Source of the DNA: Myxococcales bacterium
GTDB lineage: Bacteria > Myxococcota_A > Polyangia > Polyangiales > Polyangiaceae
Assembly (NCBI GenBank): GCA_023248735.1
Contig: JAHFDY010000002.1
Coordinates: 1 to 55,020 of the forward strand
Direction of reading: 5' to 3'
Length of the DNA stretch: 55,020 bases
Below, in pieces: positions 40,154-51,444 of the stretch; positions within the stretch are counted from its first letter, which is position 1; every line of letters starts with the position of its first letter. Made by a program: the position numbers and the translations under genes. Under the pieces are notes generated by a model. The model did no database searches and was not told the origin of the DNA. It saw only the letters and a program-made list of their open reading frames with translations.

Positions 40154-41500
40154 ATGCGCTACCTGCCGCACACGCCCGAACAAATTGAGTCCATGTTGCA
40201 ACGCATCGGCGTGCCGTCGATCGACGCGCTCTTTGCGCCGATTCCCGAGAGCGCGCGCATGAAAGGGCCGCTCGGCATCGGCCCCGGTCTCGATGAGCAT
40301 CGGCTCATGACGCACCTGGAAGCGCTCGCCAATCGCAATACGGGTACCCAAGCACTGAGCTTCTTGGGCGCTGGGATGTACGACCATCACATTCCTCCGC
40401 TGGTCGATCAGCTGCTGCTCCGTGGCGAGTTCTACACGGCCTACACGCCCTATCAGGCTGAAGTCGCGCAAGGAACGTTGCAAGCGATCTTCGAATTTCA
40501 GACGATAGTGAGCGAGCTATTTGGTCTGCCGATCGCGAATGCGTCGATGTACGACGCCTCGAGCGCGGCGGCGGAAGCAATTCTCATGGCGCGTCGCCTG
40601 ACGAAGAGGAGTCGCGTCCTCGTGAGTGCTGGCGTGCATCCGGAGGATACCGAGGTGATGCGCGCGTACCTTCAAGGATTGCCTGGAGGGCTCGAGGCGA
40701 TCGAGATCGTGCCGCTTGCCGAAGACGGAACCACTGCGCTGCCATCGATTGGTGAGGACGTCGCCGCTATCGTTCTCGGCTATCCGAACTTCTACGGCGT
40801 CGTCGAGGACGTCAAGAAAGTTGCCGATGTGGCGCACGCTAAGGGTGTGCTTGTCGTGACCGTGACGCACGAAGCCTTCGCTCTCGCGTTGATTGAGTCG
40901 CCCGGGGCGCTCGGGGCCGACATTGCCGTGGGCGAAGGCCAGTCCGTTGCGCTTCCCCCTCAGGGCGGCGGACCCGGTGTTGGCTTGTTCGCTTGCAAGG
41001 ACGGTCGCGATTACTTGCAGCAGATTCCGGGTCGCCTTTGTGGCGAAACCGTCGATAAACATGGCGAACGCGGTTACGTTTTGACTCTGTCGACGCGCGA
41101 GCAGCACATTCGACGCGACCGCGCGACAAGCAACATATGCACGAACCATTCGCTGTGTGCGCTCGCCATGGCGATCCGCATGTCGCTCCTTGGCAAAGTT
41201 GGGTTTGTTCAAGTTGCGGAGCAGTGTCTCGCGAAGGCCGAGCACCTCAAGAAGGCACTCGTTGCAACGGGTAAGTGGGAGCTTCCCTACGGGGGCTTGA
41301 CGTTTAACGAGTTCGTTGTGCGGCGCAAAGCGGGTGCAGTTGCGGCCTTGCTTGCGAAGCTTGAAGGCGATGGCATCATTGCCGGCGTGCCGCTTGCGCG
41401 CTTCGCGGGGTCGCGCGGTGCTGATCGGGACTTGCTTGTCGCGGTCACCGAGAAGCACAGTCGCGATGACCTGGACCGTCTCGTTGTGGCATTGGGGTAG
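40154..41500 (+). CDS. gcvPA: Glycine dehydrogenase (decarboxylating) subunit 1
   Basis: MRYLPHTPEQIESMLQRIGVPSIDALFAPIPES; SFLGAGMYDHHIPPLVDQLLLRGEFYTAYTPYQAEVAQGTLQAIFEFQTIVSELFGLPIANASMYD. Confidence 0.95.
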   Translation: MRYLPHTPEQIESMLQRIGVPSIDALFAPIPESARMKGPLGIGPGLDEHRLMTHLEALANRNTGTQALSFLGAGMYDHHIPPLVDQLLLRGEFYTAYTPYQAEVAQGTLQAIFEFQTIVSELFGLPIANASMYDASSAAAEAILMARRLTKRSRVLVSAGVHPEDTEVMRAYLQGLPGGLEAIEIVPLAEDGTTALPSIGEDVAAIVLGYPNFYGVVEDVKKVADVAHAKGVLVVTVTHEAFALALIESPGALGADIAVGEGQSVALPPQGGGPGVGLFACKDGRDYLQQIPGRLCGETVDKHGERGYVLTLSTREQHIRRDRATSNICTNHSLCALAMAIRMSLLGKVGFVQVAEQCLAKAEHLKKALVATGKWELPYGGLTFNEFVVRRKAGAVAALLAKLEGDGIIAGVPLARFAGSRGADRDLLVAVTEKHSRDDLDRLVVALG

Positions 41501-41545
41501 CGGCGTGCGTTCGTGCGGTCGAACCGCTGCACGACCGCCCACCGC

Positions 41546-41734
41546 ATGGCCAAGCGTTTTGATGCGGTGGTGTCGCCCGACGGGTGCGAAGTTGTCCAAG
41601 ACAGTCGGCAGATTCGGTTTTGCCCGACTTTGGCCGAGGCACGGTGCTTGCTTTATCCCCCAGCGCGCGCACTTTCTTTTGCGGACAAAAACGGGACGAG
41701 TGGACGGGCGGGACTAATCGACGGGGCGTGGTGA
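41546..41734 (+). CDS. Possible small protein in the gcvPA-glnA gap
   Basis: MAKRFDAVVSPDGCEVVQDSRQIRFCPTLAEARCLLYPPARALSFADKNGTSGRAGLIDGAW; plausible composition but no family recognised. Confidence 0.3.
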   Translation: MAKRFDAVVSPDGCEVVQDSRQIRFCPTLAEARCLLYPPARALSFADKNGTSGRAGLIDGAW

Positions 41735-41819
41735 AGCCAACACCAAATTTATGGGTGCGTCGTTAAACCTGACTCGCAATAAAATGGCTCTTTTCGGTTA
41801 GCGAGACACATCTTTCGAG

Positions 41820-41861
41820 CCCGGGACTCCCGGGGCGGACACGTGTGAGCGCGCCCCCGGG
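41820..41861. repeat. Three CCCGGG copies in the convergent gcvPA/glnA intergenic region
   Basis: CCCGGG at 41820-41825, 41829-41834 and 41856-41861; the first two can pair around ACT. Confidence 0.4.
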
Positions 41862-41966
41862 AAGCGAGTCGGCGCACCGCTACGCGCGGCGCGACCAAAC
41901 GAGCGACGCCCCCGCGTTACAAGCATGCGCGCGCCAATCTCCCTTCGCTCCCGTGAGCGCAGCGCT

Positions 41967-43382
41967 TCAAATGTCGTAGTACAAGAAGAACTCATGCGGC
42001 GTTGGTCGCATGCGAATCGGATTCAACTCGCGCGTGCGCTTGTAGTCGAGCCACTCGGCGATCGCGTCCTTCGTGAACACGTCACCGCGAAGCAAGAATT
42101 CGTGATCCCGTTCGAGGTGATCCAGCGCCTCTTCAAGGCTGCCGGGCATGTGTGGAACGTCCTTCAGTTCTTCGGGCGACAAAGCGTAAATATCCTTGTC
42201 CATCGGATCGCCTGGGTCGATCTTGTTCTGCACGCCGTCGAGCCCGGCCATCAGCATCGCTGCGAAAGCGAGATAAGGGTTGCAGCTTGGATCGGGGAAG
42301 CGCACTTCGATGCGGCGTGTCTTCGGCGACGGGCCGGTAATCGGAATGCGAATCGCAGCCGATCGGTTGCGACTCGAGTATGCAAGGTTCACCGGTGCTT
42401 CGAAACCCGGCACCAAACGCCGATACGAGTTCGTCGTCGGGTTCGTGAGCGCGGCAATCGATTTCGAGTGCTTGATGATGCCGCCGATATAGTGGAGCGC
42501 CATCTCCGACAGGCCGGCGTACCCGTCGCCAGAGAAGAGCGGCTTGCCGTCCTTCCAGAGCGATTGGTGCGTATGCATCCCCGATCCGTTGTCGCCAAAG
42601 AGTGGCTTTGGCATGAACGTCGCAGACTTGCCGTGCTTTCGGGCAATGTTCTTGACGAGATACTTGAACCACATGAGCTGATCGCCGCAATAGAGCAGCG
42701 TGTTAAACTTCATACCGATTTCGCATTGGCCGCCGCTCGCGACTTCGTGGTGGCCCACTTCGACCTCGATGCCGCTCTCGGTGAGCGCGAGCATGATGGC
42801 CTGGCGCAGATCGGCCAAGGTGTCGGTTGGAGGAACGGGAAAGTAACCTTCCTTGTGCCGCGTCTTGTAGCCGAGGTTCGGGAACTCTTCGCGGCCGCTG
42901 TTCCAAGCGCCCTCTGCGCTATCAAGGAAGTAGTAGCCAGCGTTGGGTTGGCTGTGATCGAAGCGCACGTCGTCGAAGATGAAAAACTCGGCTTCGGGAC
43001 CCATGAACACGGTGTCGGCGATGCCGGTTTGCTTGACGTACGCTTCAGCCTTGCGAGCGATGTGGCGAGGGTCGCGTGAATAGGGCTGTTTGGTTATCGG
43101 ATCGAAAACCGAGCACACCAGGCTGAGTGTCGGATTTGAGAAAAACGGATCAAGCTTCGCACTCTTGGGATCCGGGATCATCGTCATGTCGGACGCGTTG
43201 ATGGGCTGCCAGCCGCGAATCGACGAGCCGTCGAAGGCGAGCCCGTCTTCGAAGAGTCCTTCGTCGAGGCGCGCGACAGGAATCTGTGTGTGCTGCCAGA
43301 TCCCAGGGAAATCGATGAATTTTAGGTCAACGAACTTGACGTCGTTCTTCTTTGCGAGCTCGATAACATCTTTCGGGTACAT
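41967..43382 (-). CDS. glnA: Glutamine synthetase type I
   Basis: [105 protein letters not shown] adenylylation-type Tyr. Confidence 0.98.
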   Translation of the reverse strand: MYPKDVIELAKKNDVKFVDLKFIDFPGIWQHTQIPVARLDEGLFEDGLAFDGSSIRGWQPINASDMTMIPDPKSAKLDPFFSNPTLSLVCSVFDPITKQPYSRDPRHIARKAEAYVKQTGIADTVFMGPEAEFFIFDDVRFDHSQPNAGYYFLDSAEGAWNSGREEFPNLGYKTRHKEGYFPVPPTDTLADLRQAIMLALTESGIEVEVGHHEVASGGQCEIGMKFNTLLYCGDQLMWFKYLVKNIARKHGKSATFMPKPLFGDNGSGMHTHQSLWKDGKPLFSGDGYAGLSEMALHYIGGIIKHSKSIAALTNPTTNSYRRLVPGFEAPVNLAYSSRNRSAAIRIPITGPSPKTRRIEVRFPDPSCNPYLAFAAMLMAGLDGVQNKIDPGDPMDKDIYALSPEELKDVPHMPGSLEEALDHLERDHEFLLRGDVFTKDAIAEWLDYKRTRELNPIRMRPTPHEFFLYYDI

Positions 43383-43425
43383 GACCGAAACCTCCAAATC
43401 GTAACTTCATTTACACAAATTCAGC

Positions 43426-44838
<1,413 letters not shown>

Positions 44839-44877
44839 GGCTCAAGTGCGCGTAGGTTTGGCCGTCTACATTGGTGG

Positions 44878-45381
44878 ATGCGCGTTCTTTTCTTCGCCAC
44901 TTTGATGATGTCCGTGCACGCGTTTGCCGCGCCGCTACCGAGGCCCACCCTACCTGCATCGTGCGACAAGGCCCGTGAACTCGCGACCAAGGCGAGCAGT
45001 TTCATGGGGCATGCAATAACGTGGGATGGCAGCCAAATCGAAGCGTCCGATCCGATGACGGTCATTGCGCTCGGCAACTTTGTGGGCGCGATCGAGATTG
45101 GCTATTCGCGCGTTCAAGGCGGCACGATCTTGGTATGCGCGTTCGACCTCGTGGGTGATGCGAGCTGGGCAGGCTTGGCAAGCGAAGCGCAATTGCGATC
45201 GGCGGGCGAAAGTAAACTTCGTGTACCATTCGGCACCAACGCCAAGCACGTGCAAAGTGGCAAACTAGTCGCAACTGGCGAGCCCAACGAACGGATGCTC
45301 TTCGTGTGGAAAGAGCCGGCGGTGAAGGTGTCGCTAAAGCCGGCGAAACTCGATCAGGCAACGAAAAAAACCCGTCGCTAG
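44878..45381 (+). CDS. Hypothetical secreted protein
   Basis: MRVLFFATLMMSVHAFAAPLPRPTLPASCDKARELATKASSF signal peptide; no family recognised. Confidence 0.55.
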   Translation: MRVLFFATLMMSVHAFAAPLPRPTLPASCDKARELATKASSFMGHAITWDGSQIEASDPMTVIALGNFVGAIEIGYSRVQGGTILVCAFDLVGDASWAGLASEAQLRSAGESKLRVPFGTNAKHVQSGKLVATGEPNERMLFVWKEPAVKVSLKPAKLDQATKKTRR

Positions 45382-45509
45382 CGCTCGACCAGATCATCTC
45401 CCCTTGTCCGTGGACGCCACTCTGGGCGCCTGGAACTGATGAGCGTTGCACTTGGGCAGTTGCCCCCGCGGCCGTCGCATGTCACACGAACGGCCACCGT
45501 GGAGGGACC

Positions 45510-45923
45510 GTGAAATCTGTTCTGTCTAGCGTCGCATTGTTGGTCACACTCGCGGGTTGCACCCGCGCACCGAAGCCATTTCGAACGCTTGATGTTCCGC
45601 AAAGCGGGGGCAAGATTAGCTCTGAGTCTACCGAGAAGTGTCTCTTCGTTCAGCACGACGACCCTCCCGCGGCCGTCGAACTCTTCAAGGCCTACGAGAG
45701 CATTGTTGCAAAAGCTGGCTACGAAAAAATGCCACAGGACTCGTCCGGGAGCGTCGCGTTGTTCAGCAAGAAGGGTGGGGGCGTTGACGCACATCTTAAC
45801 GTCGAACTTCGCGTCATGCCTGGTTTGAAGAAAGGCCTGACGGTGGCAATCCTCAAGGCCGAGGGACAGTGGTCGTCCACGTTGAGTCGTCCGACCTACA
45901 AAGGTACGGCGAACTGCAAGTGA
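45510..45923 (+). CDS. Hypothetical lipoprotein
   Basis: GTG start; VKSVLSSVALLVTLAGCTRAPKPF lipobox. Confidence 0.65.
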   Translation: MKSVLSSVALLVTLAGCTRAPKPFRTLDVPQSGGKISSESTEKCLFVQHDDPPAAVELFKAYESIVAKAGYEKMPQDSSGSVALFSKKGGGVDAHLNVELRVMPGLKKGLTVAILKAEGQWSSTLSRPTYKGTANCK

Positions 45924-47347
45924 CGCACCGGATTTACGCTTTCGCTCTCGCATCGCTCGCGGGCTGCGCTCTGCGGCATGATGCAGCTCAACCTATTTCG
46001 TCAACTCATTTACCTTTTCCATCGCTTCCGGCGGAGGCCCGCGAGATCCTCAATCAGCTCGTCGCCGTTGACACGAGCCATGGCAACGAGAGCGAAGCGC
46101 TCCGCCCACTCGCAGCACGTTTCGCAGCGGTTGGCCTCGCGAGCGAGATCATCGAGTCGTCGCCAGGTCGCGGCAATTTGGTGGTTCGCATCAAGGGCGA
46201 TGGGTCAAAGCGCCCTCTCTTGCTTCTCGCGCACATCGATGTCGTTCCTGTCGATGGGCAGCCGTGGACGGTTCCGCCATTTGCAGCAACCGAAAAGGAT
46301 GGTTTTCTGTGGGCTCGAGGCGTGAGCGACGACAAGGCGATGGGCGCAGCGTGCATCGCGATCATGATCGACGCCGCAAGAAACAAGACACCGCGCTCGC
46401 GGGATCTGATCTTGGCCCTGACCGCCGGCGAAGAGACGGGTGGAGATGCCGGCATCGGCCATCTTCTTTCGAAGCACAAATCGCTCGTTGGAGACGCCGA
46501 GATCGCGCTCAACGAGGGAGGTGGCATCTTGCTCGACGAAGCGCTTGCCAAAGTACAGGCGGTCACCATCGGCACTGCGGAAAAGTCGTACCAGAGCTTT
46601 CGCTTTTCCGTGAAAGGGAAGGGAGGCCATTCGTCACTCCCACCCACCGACCACGATCCCGCCGCCATTCTCGCACGCGCCATCGTCAAGATAGCTGACC
46701 ATAGATTCCGCGCCCATGTTCTTTCCGATGTCGGCGAGTCGCTCCGTCAGGCGGCTGGATTTGAGACTCCTCCTATGTCTGCTGCTCTTCTGCGAGTCGC
46801 GGGATCAGCGCCGACTGTTCACGAGGGTGACGAAGCGGTTCTCTCGCGCGATCGCATGTACAATGCACTCATCCGCACGACGTGCGTAACGACCATGTTG
46901 AAAGGATCTCCCAAAGACAACGTGTTGCCGACTTCTGCCGAGGCTACCGTCAACTGCCGGATCCTTCCCGATGAAACGCGGGACGAGACGCAGCAGGTCT
47001 TGATCAAGGTCGTTGACGATGCGCGAGTGGAGATCGCTCCGGACGGTGATCTCCACGTCGGACCTTCGTCGCCAATTGATGGAGACGTCCGACGCGCGGT
47101 GGAGAAGGTCACCCACACGAAGTGGCCAGCCGCGGCGGTCTATCCCTCGATGGGTACGGGCGCGACTGATTCGCGCCACTTACGCAACGCAGGCATTCTT
47201 GCGTATGGAATAAGCGCGGCTGCGACATCGATCGCGGAAGGACGTCGCGGTCATGGCGCACATGGTCCGGACGAACGGCTCCCCACGAAGTGGCTCGGAG
47301 AAGGTGCCCTGTTCTTGCGCGATGTGGTCGTGGAGTTGACGAAATAG
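45920..47347 (+). CDS. M20-family metallopeptidase, predicted lipoprotein
   Basis: ALASLAGCALRH lipobox; LLLLAHIDVVPVDGQPWTVPPFAATEKDGFLWARGVSDDKAMGAA; ALTAGEETGGDAG; overlaps the previous gene by 4 nt. Confidence 0.9.
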   Translation: MTHRIYAFALASLAGCALRHDAAQPISSTHLPFPSLPAEAREILNQLVAVDTSHGNESEALRPLAARFAAVGLASEIIESSPGRGNLVVRIKGDGSKRPLLLLAHIDVVPVDGQPWTVPPFAATEKDGFLWARGVSDDKAMGAACIAIMIDAARNKTPRSRDLILALTAGEETGGDAGIGHLLSKHKSLVGDAEIALNEGGGILLDEALAKVQAVTIGTAEKSYQSFRFSVKGKGGHSSLPPTDHDPAAILARAIVKIADHRFRAHVLSDVGESLRQAAGFETPPMSAALLRVAGSAPTVHEGDEAVLSRDRMYNALIRTTCVTTMLKGSPKDNVLPTSAEATVNCRILPDETRDETQQVLIKVVDDARVEIAPDGDLHVGPSSPIDGDVRRAVEKVTHTKWPAAAVYPSMGTGATDSRHLRNAGILAYGISAAATSIAEGRRGHGAHGPDERLPTKWLGEGALFLRDVVVELTK

Positions 47348-47362
47348 CCCGCGCGAGGGCTT

Positions 47363-47557
47363 TCAGGAGCGCGCATCCGGAGAGTCGTTGCTCTTCGAAT
47401 TCACCGTCACGTCCTTCGGCTGCGCGTCTTCGCTCCCGTAGCTCCAATCGATGCCGCGTGCGCGCCTGCTGCGTGATTGGGTCGATGCGCGCACGAGGAG
47501 CGGCACGAGGAATAGGATGACGAAGAGAATGCCTACGTAAACCACGCGTGCGTTCAT
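47363..47557 (-). CDS. Small single-pass membrane protein
   Basis: MNARVVYVGILFVILFLVPLLVRASTQSRSRRARGIDWSYGSEDAQ. Confidence 0.45.
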   Translation of the reverse strand: MNARVVYVGILFVILFLVPLLVRASTQSRSRRARGIDWSYGSEDAQPKDVTVNSKSNDSPDARS

Positions 47558-47656
47558 TAGCACGAATGTGGTCAATTCACTTGCCGAAGTACTTACTTTC
47601 CCAAAACGTCCAGAACCTTCGGCGAGCTCTATAGTCAATGGGCCTGACCTTACTCG

Positions 47657-48508
47657 TCAAGCCCCGAGCCCGCATAGTTTCTCCGAAAAGCGCCACAGCT
47701 CACCGGCCAGTTTCATGTCGCGGCCGCGCGATGAAGTGCCCTTCACGCGACAATCCATGCAGTACTCACCGTTCAGTTTGCCCGCCTCGTCGCTCGTCGC
47801 GAGCCAAACAAGCGTTTCTGCACCCTTCTCGGGCGTGCGCGCAACGAAGGGCGCAAGGACGCGCATGCCCCAACCCACTGGGCCCGTGTTGTTCTGCCCA
47901 AAGCCCGTCGCGACGAACCCCGGGTGAAAGCAGTTGGCGATGACGCCTGTTCCCTTCAAGCGCTCGGCGAGCTCACGCGTGAAAAGAATGTTGGCGAGCT
48001 TCGAATCCCCGTATGCGCGAAAGCTTGCGGTGCGGGCGGGATTTTTTGCGACGAGCTCGAGGTCTTTCAGGCTGCCCTGGCGGTGAGCGCCGCTCGATGT
48101 GCTGACGACCCTTGAGCCCTTCGTTGTCACGAGTCGCGGGCGCAACAGGTGGGTCAGCAAGAAGTAGCTGAGATGGTTCAGGGCGAATGTCTGCTCGATG
48201 CCATCGACGGTCTCGGCGTATTCCAAGAAGACGCCGCCTGCGTTGTTGGCGAGAACGTCAAGCCGGTCGTGGCGCGCCAAGAAGGCGTCTGCCGCGGATC
48301 GAACGCCTGCCCTGGTCGACAAGTCCGCGATGATCGTCTCGACGCGATCGTTGCCGGTCGAGTTTTGCAGCTTCGCCTGCCACGTTTGGGTCTTGGACTC
48401 GTTTCGACCGACAAGAACCAGCGTCGCACCCATCGATGCAAATGCTCGAGAGGCCGCCTTGCCGATGCCTTCCGTGGCGCCCGTGAGGAGGACGACTTTG
48501 TCTTTCAT
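47657..48508 (-). CDS. Short-chain dehydrogenase/reductase
   Basis: VVLLTGATEGIGKAASRAFASMGATLVLVGRN; DVLANNAGG; ASFRAYGDSKLANILFTRELAERL. Confidence 0.93.
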   Translation of the reverse strand: MKDKVVLLTGATEGIGKAASRAFASMGATLVLVGRNESKTQTWQAKLQNSTGNDRVETIIADLSTRAGVRSAADAFLARHDRLDVLANNAGGVFLEYAETVDGIEQTFALNHLSYFLLTHLLRPRLVTTKGSRVVSTSSGAHRQGSLKDLELVAKNPARTASFRAYGDSKLANILFTRELAERLKGTGVIANCFHPGFVATGFGQNNTGPVGWGMRVLAPFVARTPEKGAETLVWLATSDEAGKLNGEYCMDCRVKGTSSRGRDMKLAGELWRFSEKLCGLGA

Positions 48509-48523
48509 GGGTAAGATCCTTGA

Positions 48524-50518
48524 CTATGACGACTCAATGACGACGCGGGTTCTTATCTCGGGAATGCGCGCCTGTGGAAACTCTTCCACGAACTGACGAT
48601 AGAGCAACTGAGCTGAGAGCACGCCTACAACTGCCATGTTGTCGGCGTTTGAGAACTGACCGTCGTCTTTGCGCGACTTGCACTTTTTCCAAAGGGCAGA
48701 AACCGCACGCGGCTCAAACAGGCCAGCGCGTTCAAGCGAAGATTCGCTCATCGCGTCTGCGATCCAGTCGGGCGCGTCTTCAGCGACAAAAGACAGCGCG
48801 TCTGGTGCTCGGTAAGGTTGTTTCACTCGATCGACGATCGCGCTCGGAACGTATTTGCGTGCGACGCGTTTCAGAACGTGCTTTTCGTCGAGCGAGAGCA
48901 ATTTGTAACTCGCAGGGAAACTATTTGTCAGTTCGATGACTTCGCGATCGAGAAACGGAAATCGGCCTTCGACCGAGTTCGCCATAAGCATGCGATCGCC
49001 TTGCGAGGACAATAGGTACCCCGAGAGGAGGGTTCGCACTTCAATGTACTGATCCTGAGCGAGCTGCGACCACGCCGAAAACTGATCGTCGAGTGTCGCA
49101 AGGAAACTCCTCACTGCATCGCGTCCGGCCAGCCGATCGCGCAGGCCCGACGAAAACAACCGCTTGAGAGCGATCGCCGAGTTCCACCTAGGCTCGTGGG
49201 AGAAGCCGGGTTCGTTCGCCCGCTCAAGCCCACGTCCGAAGAACTGGCGAGCCAGCGCGCGCTGTGAAACCGGCGAACGGGTCAAGTAAGGGTAGAGGCG
49301 TTCGAGCCAACGTGGGCGCCACTCAGACTCAGGGACCTTTGCCCAGAAGCGACGCACCTTCGCCTCGCGAAAAAGATCGTACCCGGCGAGCATTTCATCG
49401 GCACCCTCACCGGTGAGGACGACCTTGATGCCACTGTTGCGTACGAGCCGCGAGAGCAGGAACAGCGGCGCCGGTGCAGTGCGCAAGATGGGACGCTCCG
49501 TGTGCCAGATCACTTCGGGGAAAACGTTCGCGATGTCCTGTCGACTGACGAGCACTTCGTGATGCTGGCTGTTGATGCGATCCACCATCATGCGTTGAAA
49601 CGACGTTTCGTCGTATTCGTCGTCGGTGAACCGCAGTGAGAACGTCTGGAAACTTGACGAATTCGCTTCGTGGCCAAGAGCTGCCACCAGCGAGCTGTCG
49701 AGACCGCCTGAAAGATAGCTGCCGACGGGTACATCTGCCCGCACCATGCGTAGGCGCGTTGCGTTGCGCAGTGCCGCGTCGAGTGCCTCGCGGGCGTCTT
49801 CGACCGTTCCCTTGAACAAGCCATCGTTTCCGCGTGGGTAGCTAGGCTTCCACACTTGCTTCTCAGCCACATTGCCGGAGGCGTATATGCGGACGGAGCC
49901 GGGTGGCAGTTCGACAATCCCTTCGAACATGCTCTGCGGAGGAACGATCGTCCAGAATGTAAACGTCTCGTCGAGGCCGTTCGGGTCGATGCGGCGAGGC
50001 AGCGACGGCTCGCCGGCAAAAATCGATTTCACCTCGCTCGCGAAGACGACGCGCCCTTCGTGCTCGGCGTAATAGAGGGGTCTCACACCCACGCGATCGC
50101 GCGCGAGAACGAGTTTTTTTTCGCGCGAATCCCACAACGCGATGGCCCACTGTCCGTTGAATCGATCGAACGCGCCGTCACCCCACTCTTCGTAGGCCGT
50201 AACGATGACTTCCGTGTCGCTCTTCGTTCGAAATGTGTGTCCCTTTGATCGCAACTCTTCGGCAAGCTCAACGTAGTTAAAAATCTCACCGTTGAAGACG
50301 ATCCATAACGTGCGATCGCGATTCGAGAGAGGCTGCTGGCCAGACGACAGGTCGATGATCGAAAGGCGCGCGTGGGCAAGGCCGGCGCGTGAGTCGCGGT
50401 AAATGCCGAACTCGTCGGGGCCACGGTGCCACAGCGCGCCTGCCATGAGGCCGAGAGCCTCCTCGGTCGGTGCCGATGCGGAGGCCGCGATCGCGACGAT
50501 GCCAGCGATGCCGCACAT
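48524..50518 (-). CDS. asnB: Asparagine synthase (glutamine-hydrolysing)-family amidotransferase
   Basis: MCGIAGIVAIAAS with catalytic Cys2; WHRGPDEFGIYRD; SYLSGGLDSSLVAALG PP-loop; VVLTGEGADEMLAGYDLF. Confidence 0.93.
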   Translation of the reverse strand: MCGIAGIVAIAASASAPTEEALGLMAGALWHRGPDEFGIYRDSRAGLAHARLSIIDLSSGQQPLSNRDRTLWIVFNGEIFNYVELAEELRSKGHTFRTKSDTEVIVTAYEEWGDGAFDRFNGQWAIALWDSREKKLVLARDRVGVRPLYYAEHEGRVVFASEVKSIFAGEPSLPRRIDPNGLDETFTFWTIVPPQSMFEGIVELPPGSVRIYASGNVAEKQVWKPSYPRGNDGLFKGTVEDAREALDAALRNATRLRMVRADVPVGSYLSGGLDSSLVAALGHEANSSSFQTFSLRFTDDEYDETSFQRMMVDRINSQHHEVLVSRQDIANVFPEVIWHTERPILRTAPAPLFLLSRLVRNSGIKVVLTGEGADEMLAGYDLFREAKVRRFWAKVPESEWRPRWLERLYPYLTRSPVSQRALARQFFGRGLERANEPGFSHEPRWNSAIALKRLFSSGLRDRLAGRDAVRSFLATLDDQFSAWSQLAQDQYIEVRTLLSGYLLSSQGDRMLMANSVEGRFPFLDREVIELTNSFPASYKLLSLDEKHVLKRVARKYVPSAIVDRVKQPYRAPDALSFVAEDAPDWIADAMSESSLERAGLFEPRAVSALWKKCKSRKDDGQFSNADNMAVVGVLSAQLLYRQFVEEFPQARIPEIRTRVVIESS

Positions 50519-50522
50519 ATTC

Positions 50523-50783
50523 TTACTTTGCGACTCGCTTACCGCCCTTGCGCTCAACGAACGCGACGATGCGCTCGAGCGCGTCAAGGTTGTCGGGCAC
50601 GATTTCGTTGTCAGCTACCGAGATTCCGAACTCACTTTCAAGAAAGGCGATGACCTCGAGGACGCCGGTCGAGTCGACCATACCGCTGTCGAGAAGCGAA
50701 GTGTCGTCCTTCAAGTCGGCCGGGTTTGCCACGTAAAAGTTCGAGATGATGAACTGACGAACGACGTCTTTGTTGTCACTCAT
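50523..50783 (-). CDS. Acyl carrier protein
   Basis: MSDNKDVVRQFIISNFYVANPADLKDDTSLLDSGMVDSTGVLEVIAFLESEFGISVADNEIVPDNLDALERIVAFVERK; DS phosphopantetheine site. Confidence 0.9.
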   Translation of the reverse strand: MSDNKDVVRQFIISNFYVANPADLKDDTSLLDSGMVDSTGVLEVIAFLESEFGISVADNEIVPDNLDALERIVAFVERKGGKRVAK

Positions 50784-51444
50784 GTTTCCTCTTTGCAATC
50801 GCCACGCGCGCCGCACCGTCAATGTTGTTGACGAAGCGAACGTCAGTATACGCCTTGGCGCGCGCGAGTACCGCGTTTAGCTGGCGCTCTTGGCCGAGCC
50901 CGAACTCGAACATCAGGAGGCCGCCGGGTTTGAGAAATTTAGCGGCGTCTATCGCCACGCGTTGCTGGATTGACAGGCCGTATGGCCCACCGTCGAAGGC
51001 TTCGCGCGGCTCGTGCGAAAGCAATGCACTGCTTTCCTTTTCGAGTTTGCCGCTGGAAATGTACGGAGGGTTACACACAACCAAATCGATCGTTGCCTCG
51101 AGGAAGGCCAACGCCTCAAAGAGGTCACCTTGCTTGACGATCACGCGCGATGTGAGCCCGAGTTTTTCTACGTTGGCCCGCGCGACTGCAACGGTTTCGG
51201 TGGTGAGATCACTGCACCATACTTGGGCGGTTGGGACCTTCGTGGCGATGCCGCATGCCAAGTTGCCAGACCCTGTGCACATGTCGATGACGCGCGGCTC
51301 GTCGATGAGGGCGAGCGCCTCAACCGCTGCGTATCCCAGGAGCTCGGTCTCCTCTCGGGGCACGAGAGCGCCGGGCGCAACGAGGAGCTCAATGCCCATA
51401 AAGGTATGATGGCCGTCGCGGAGAATGTTCGCGATGCGGTTCAC
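50776..51444 (-). CDS. PrmC/HemK-like class I methyltransferase
   Basis: VIDMCTGSGNLACGIA; DLVVCNPPYISSGKLEKESSALLSHEPREAFDGGPYGL with NPPY motif. Confidence 0.85.
   Translation of the reverse strand: MNRIANILRDGHHTFMGIELLVAPGALVPREETELLGYAAVEALALIDEPRVIDMCTGSGNLACGIATKVPTAQVWCSDLTTETVAVARANVEKLGLTSRVIVKQGDLFEALAFLEATIDLVVCNPPYISSGKLEKESSALLSHEPREAFDGGPYGLSIQQRVAIDAAKFLKPGGLLMFEFGLGQERQLNAVLARAKAYTDVRFVNNIDGAARVAIAKRKHE

Noticed and set aside
40517-41599. 360-aa minus-strand ORF
   Set aside because: Antisense to gcvPA; no recognisable domain.
41925-43079. 384-aa plus-strand ORF
   Set aside because: Antisense to glnA; composition fits a shadow frame.
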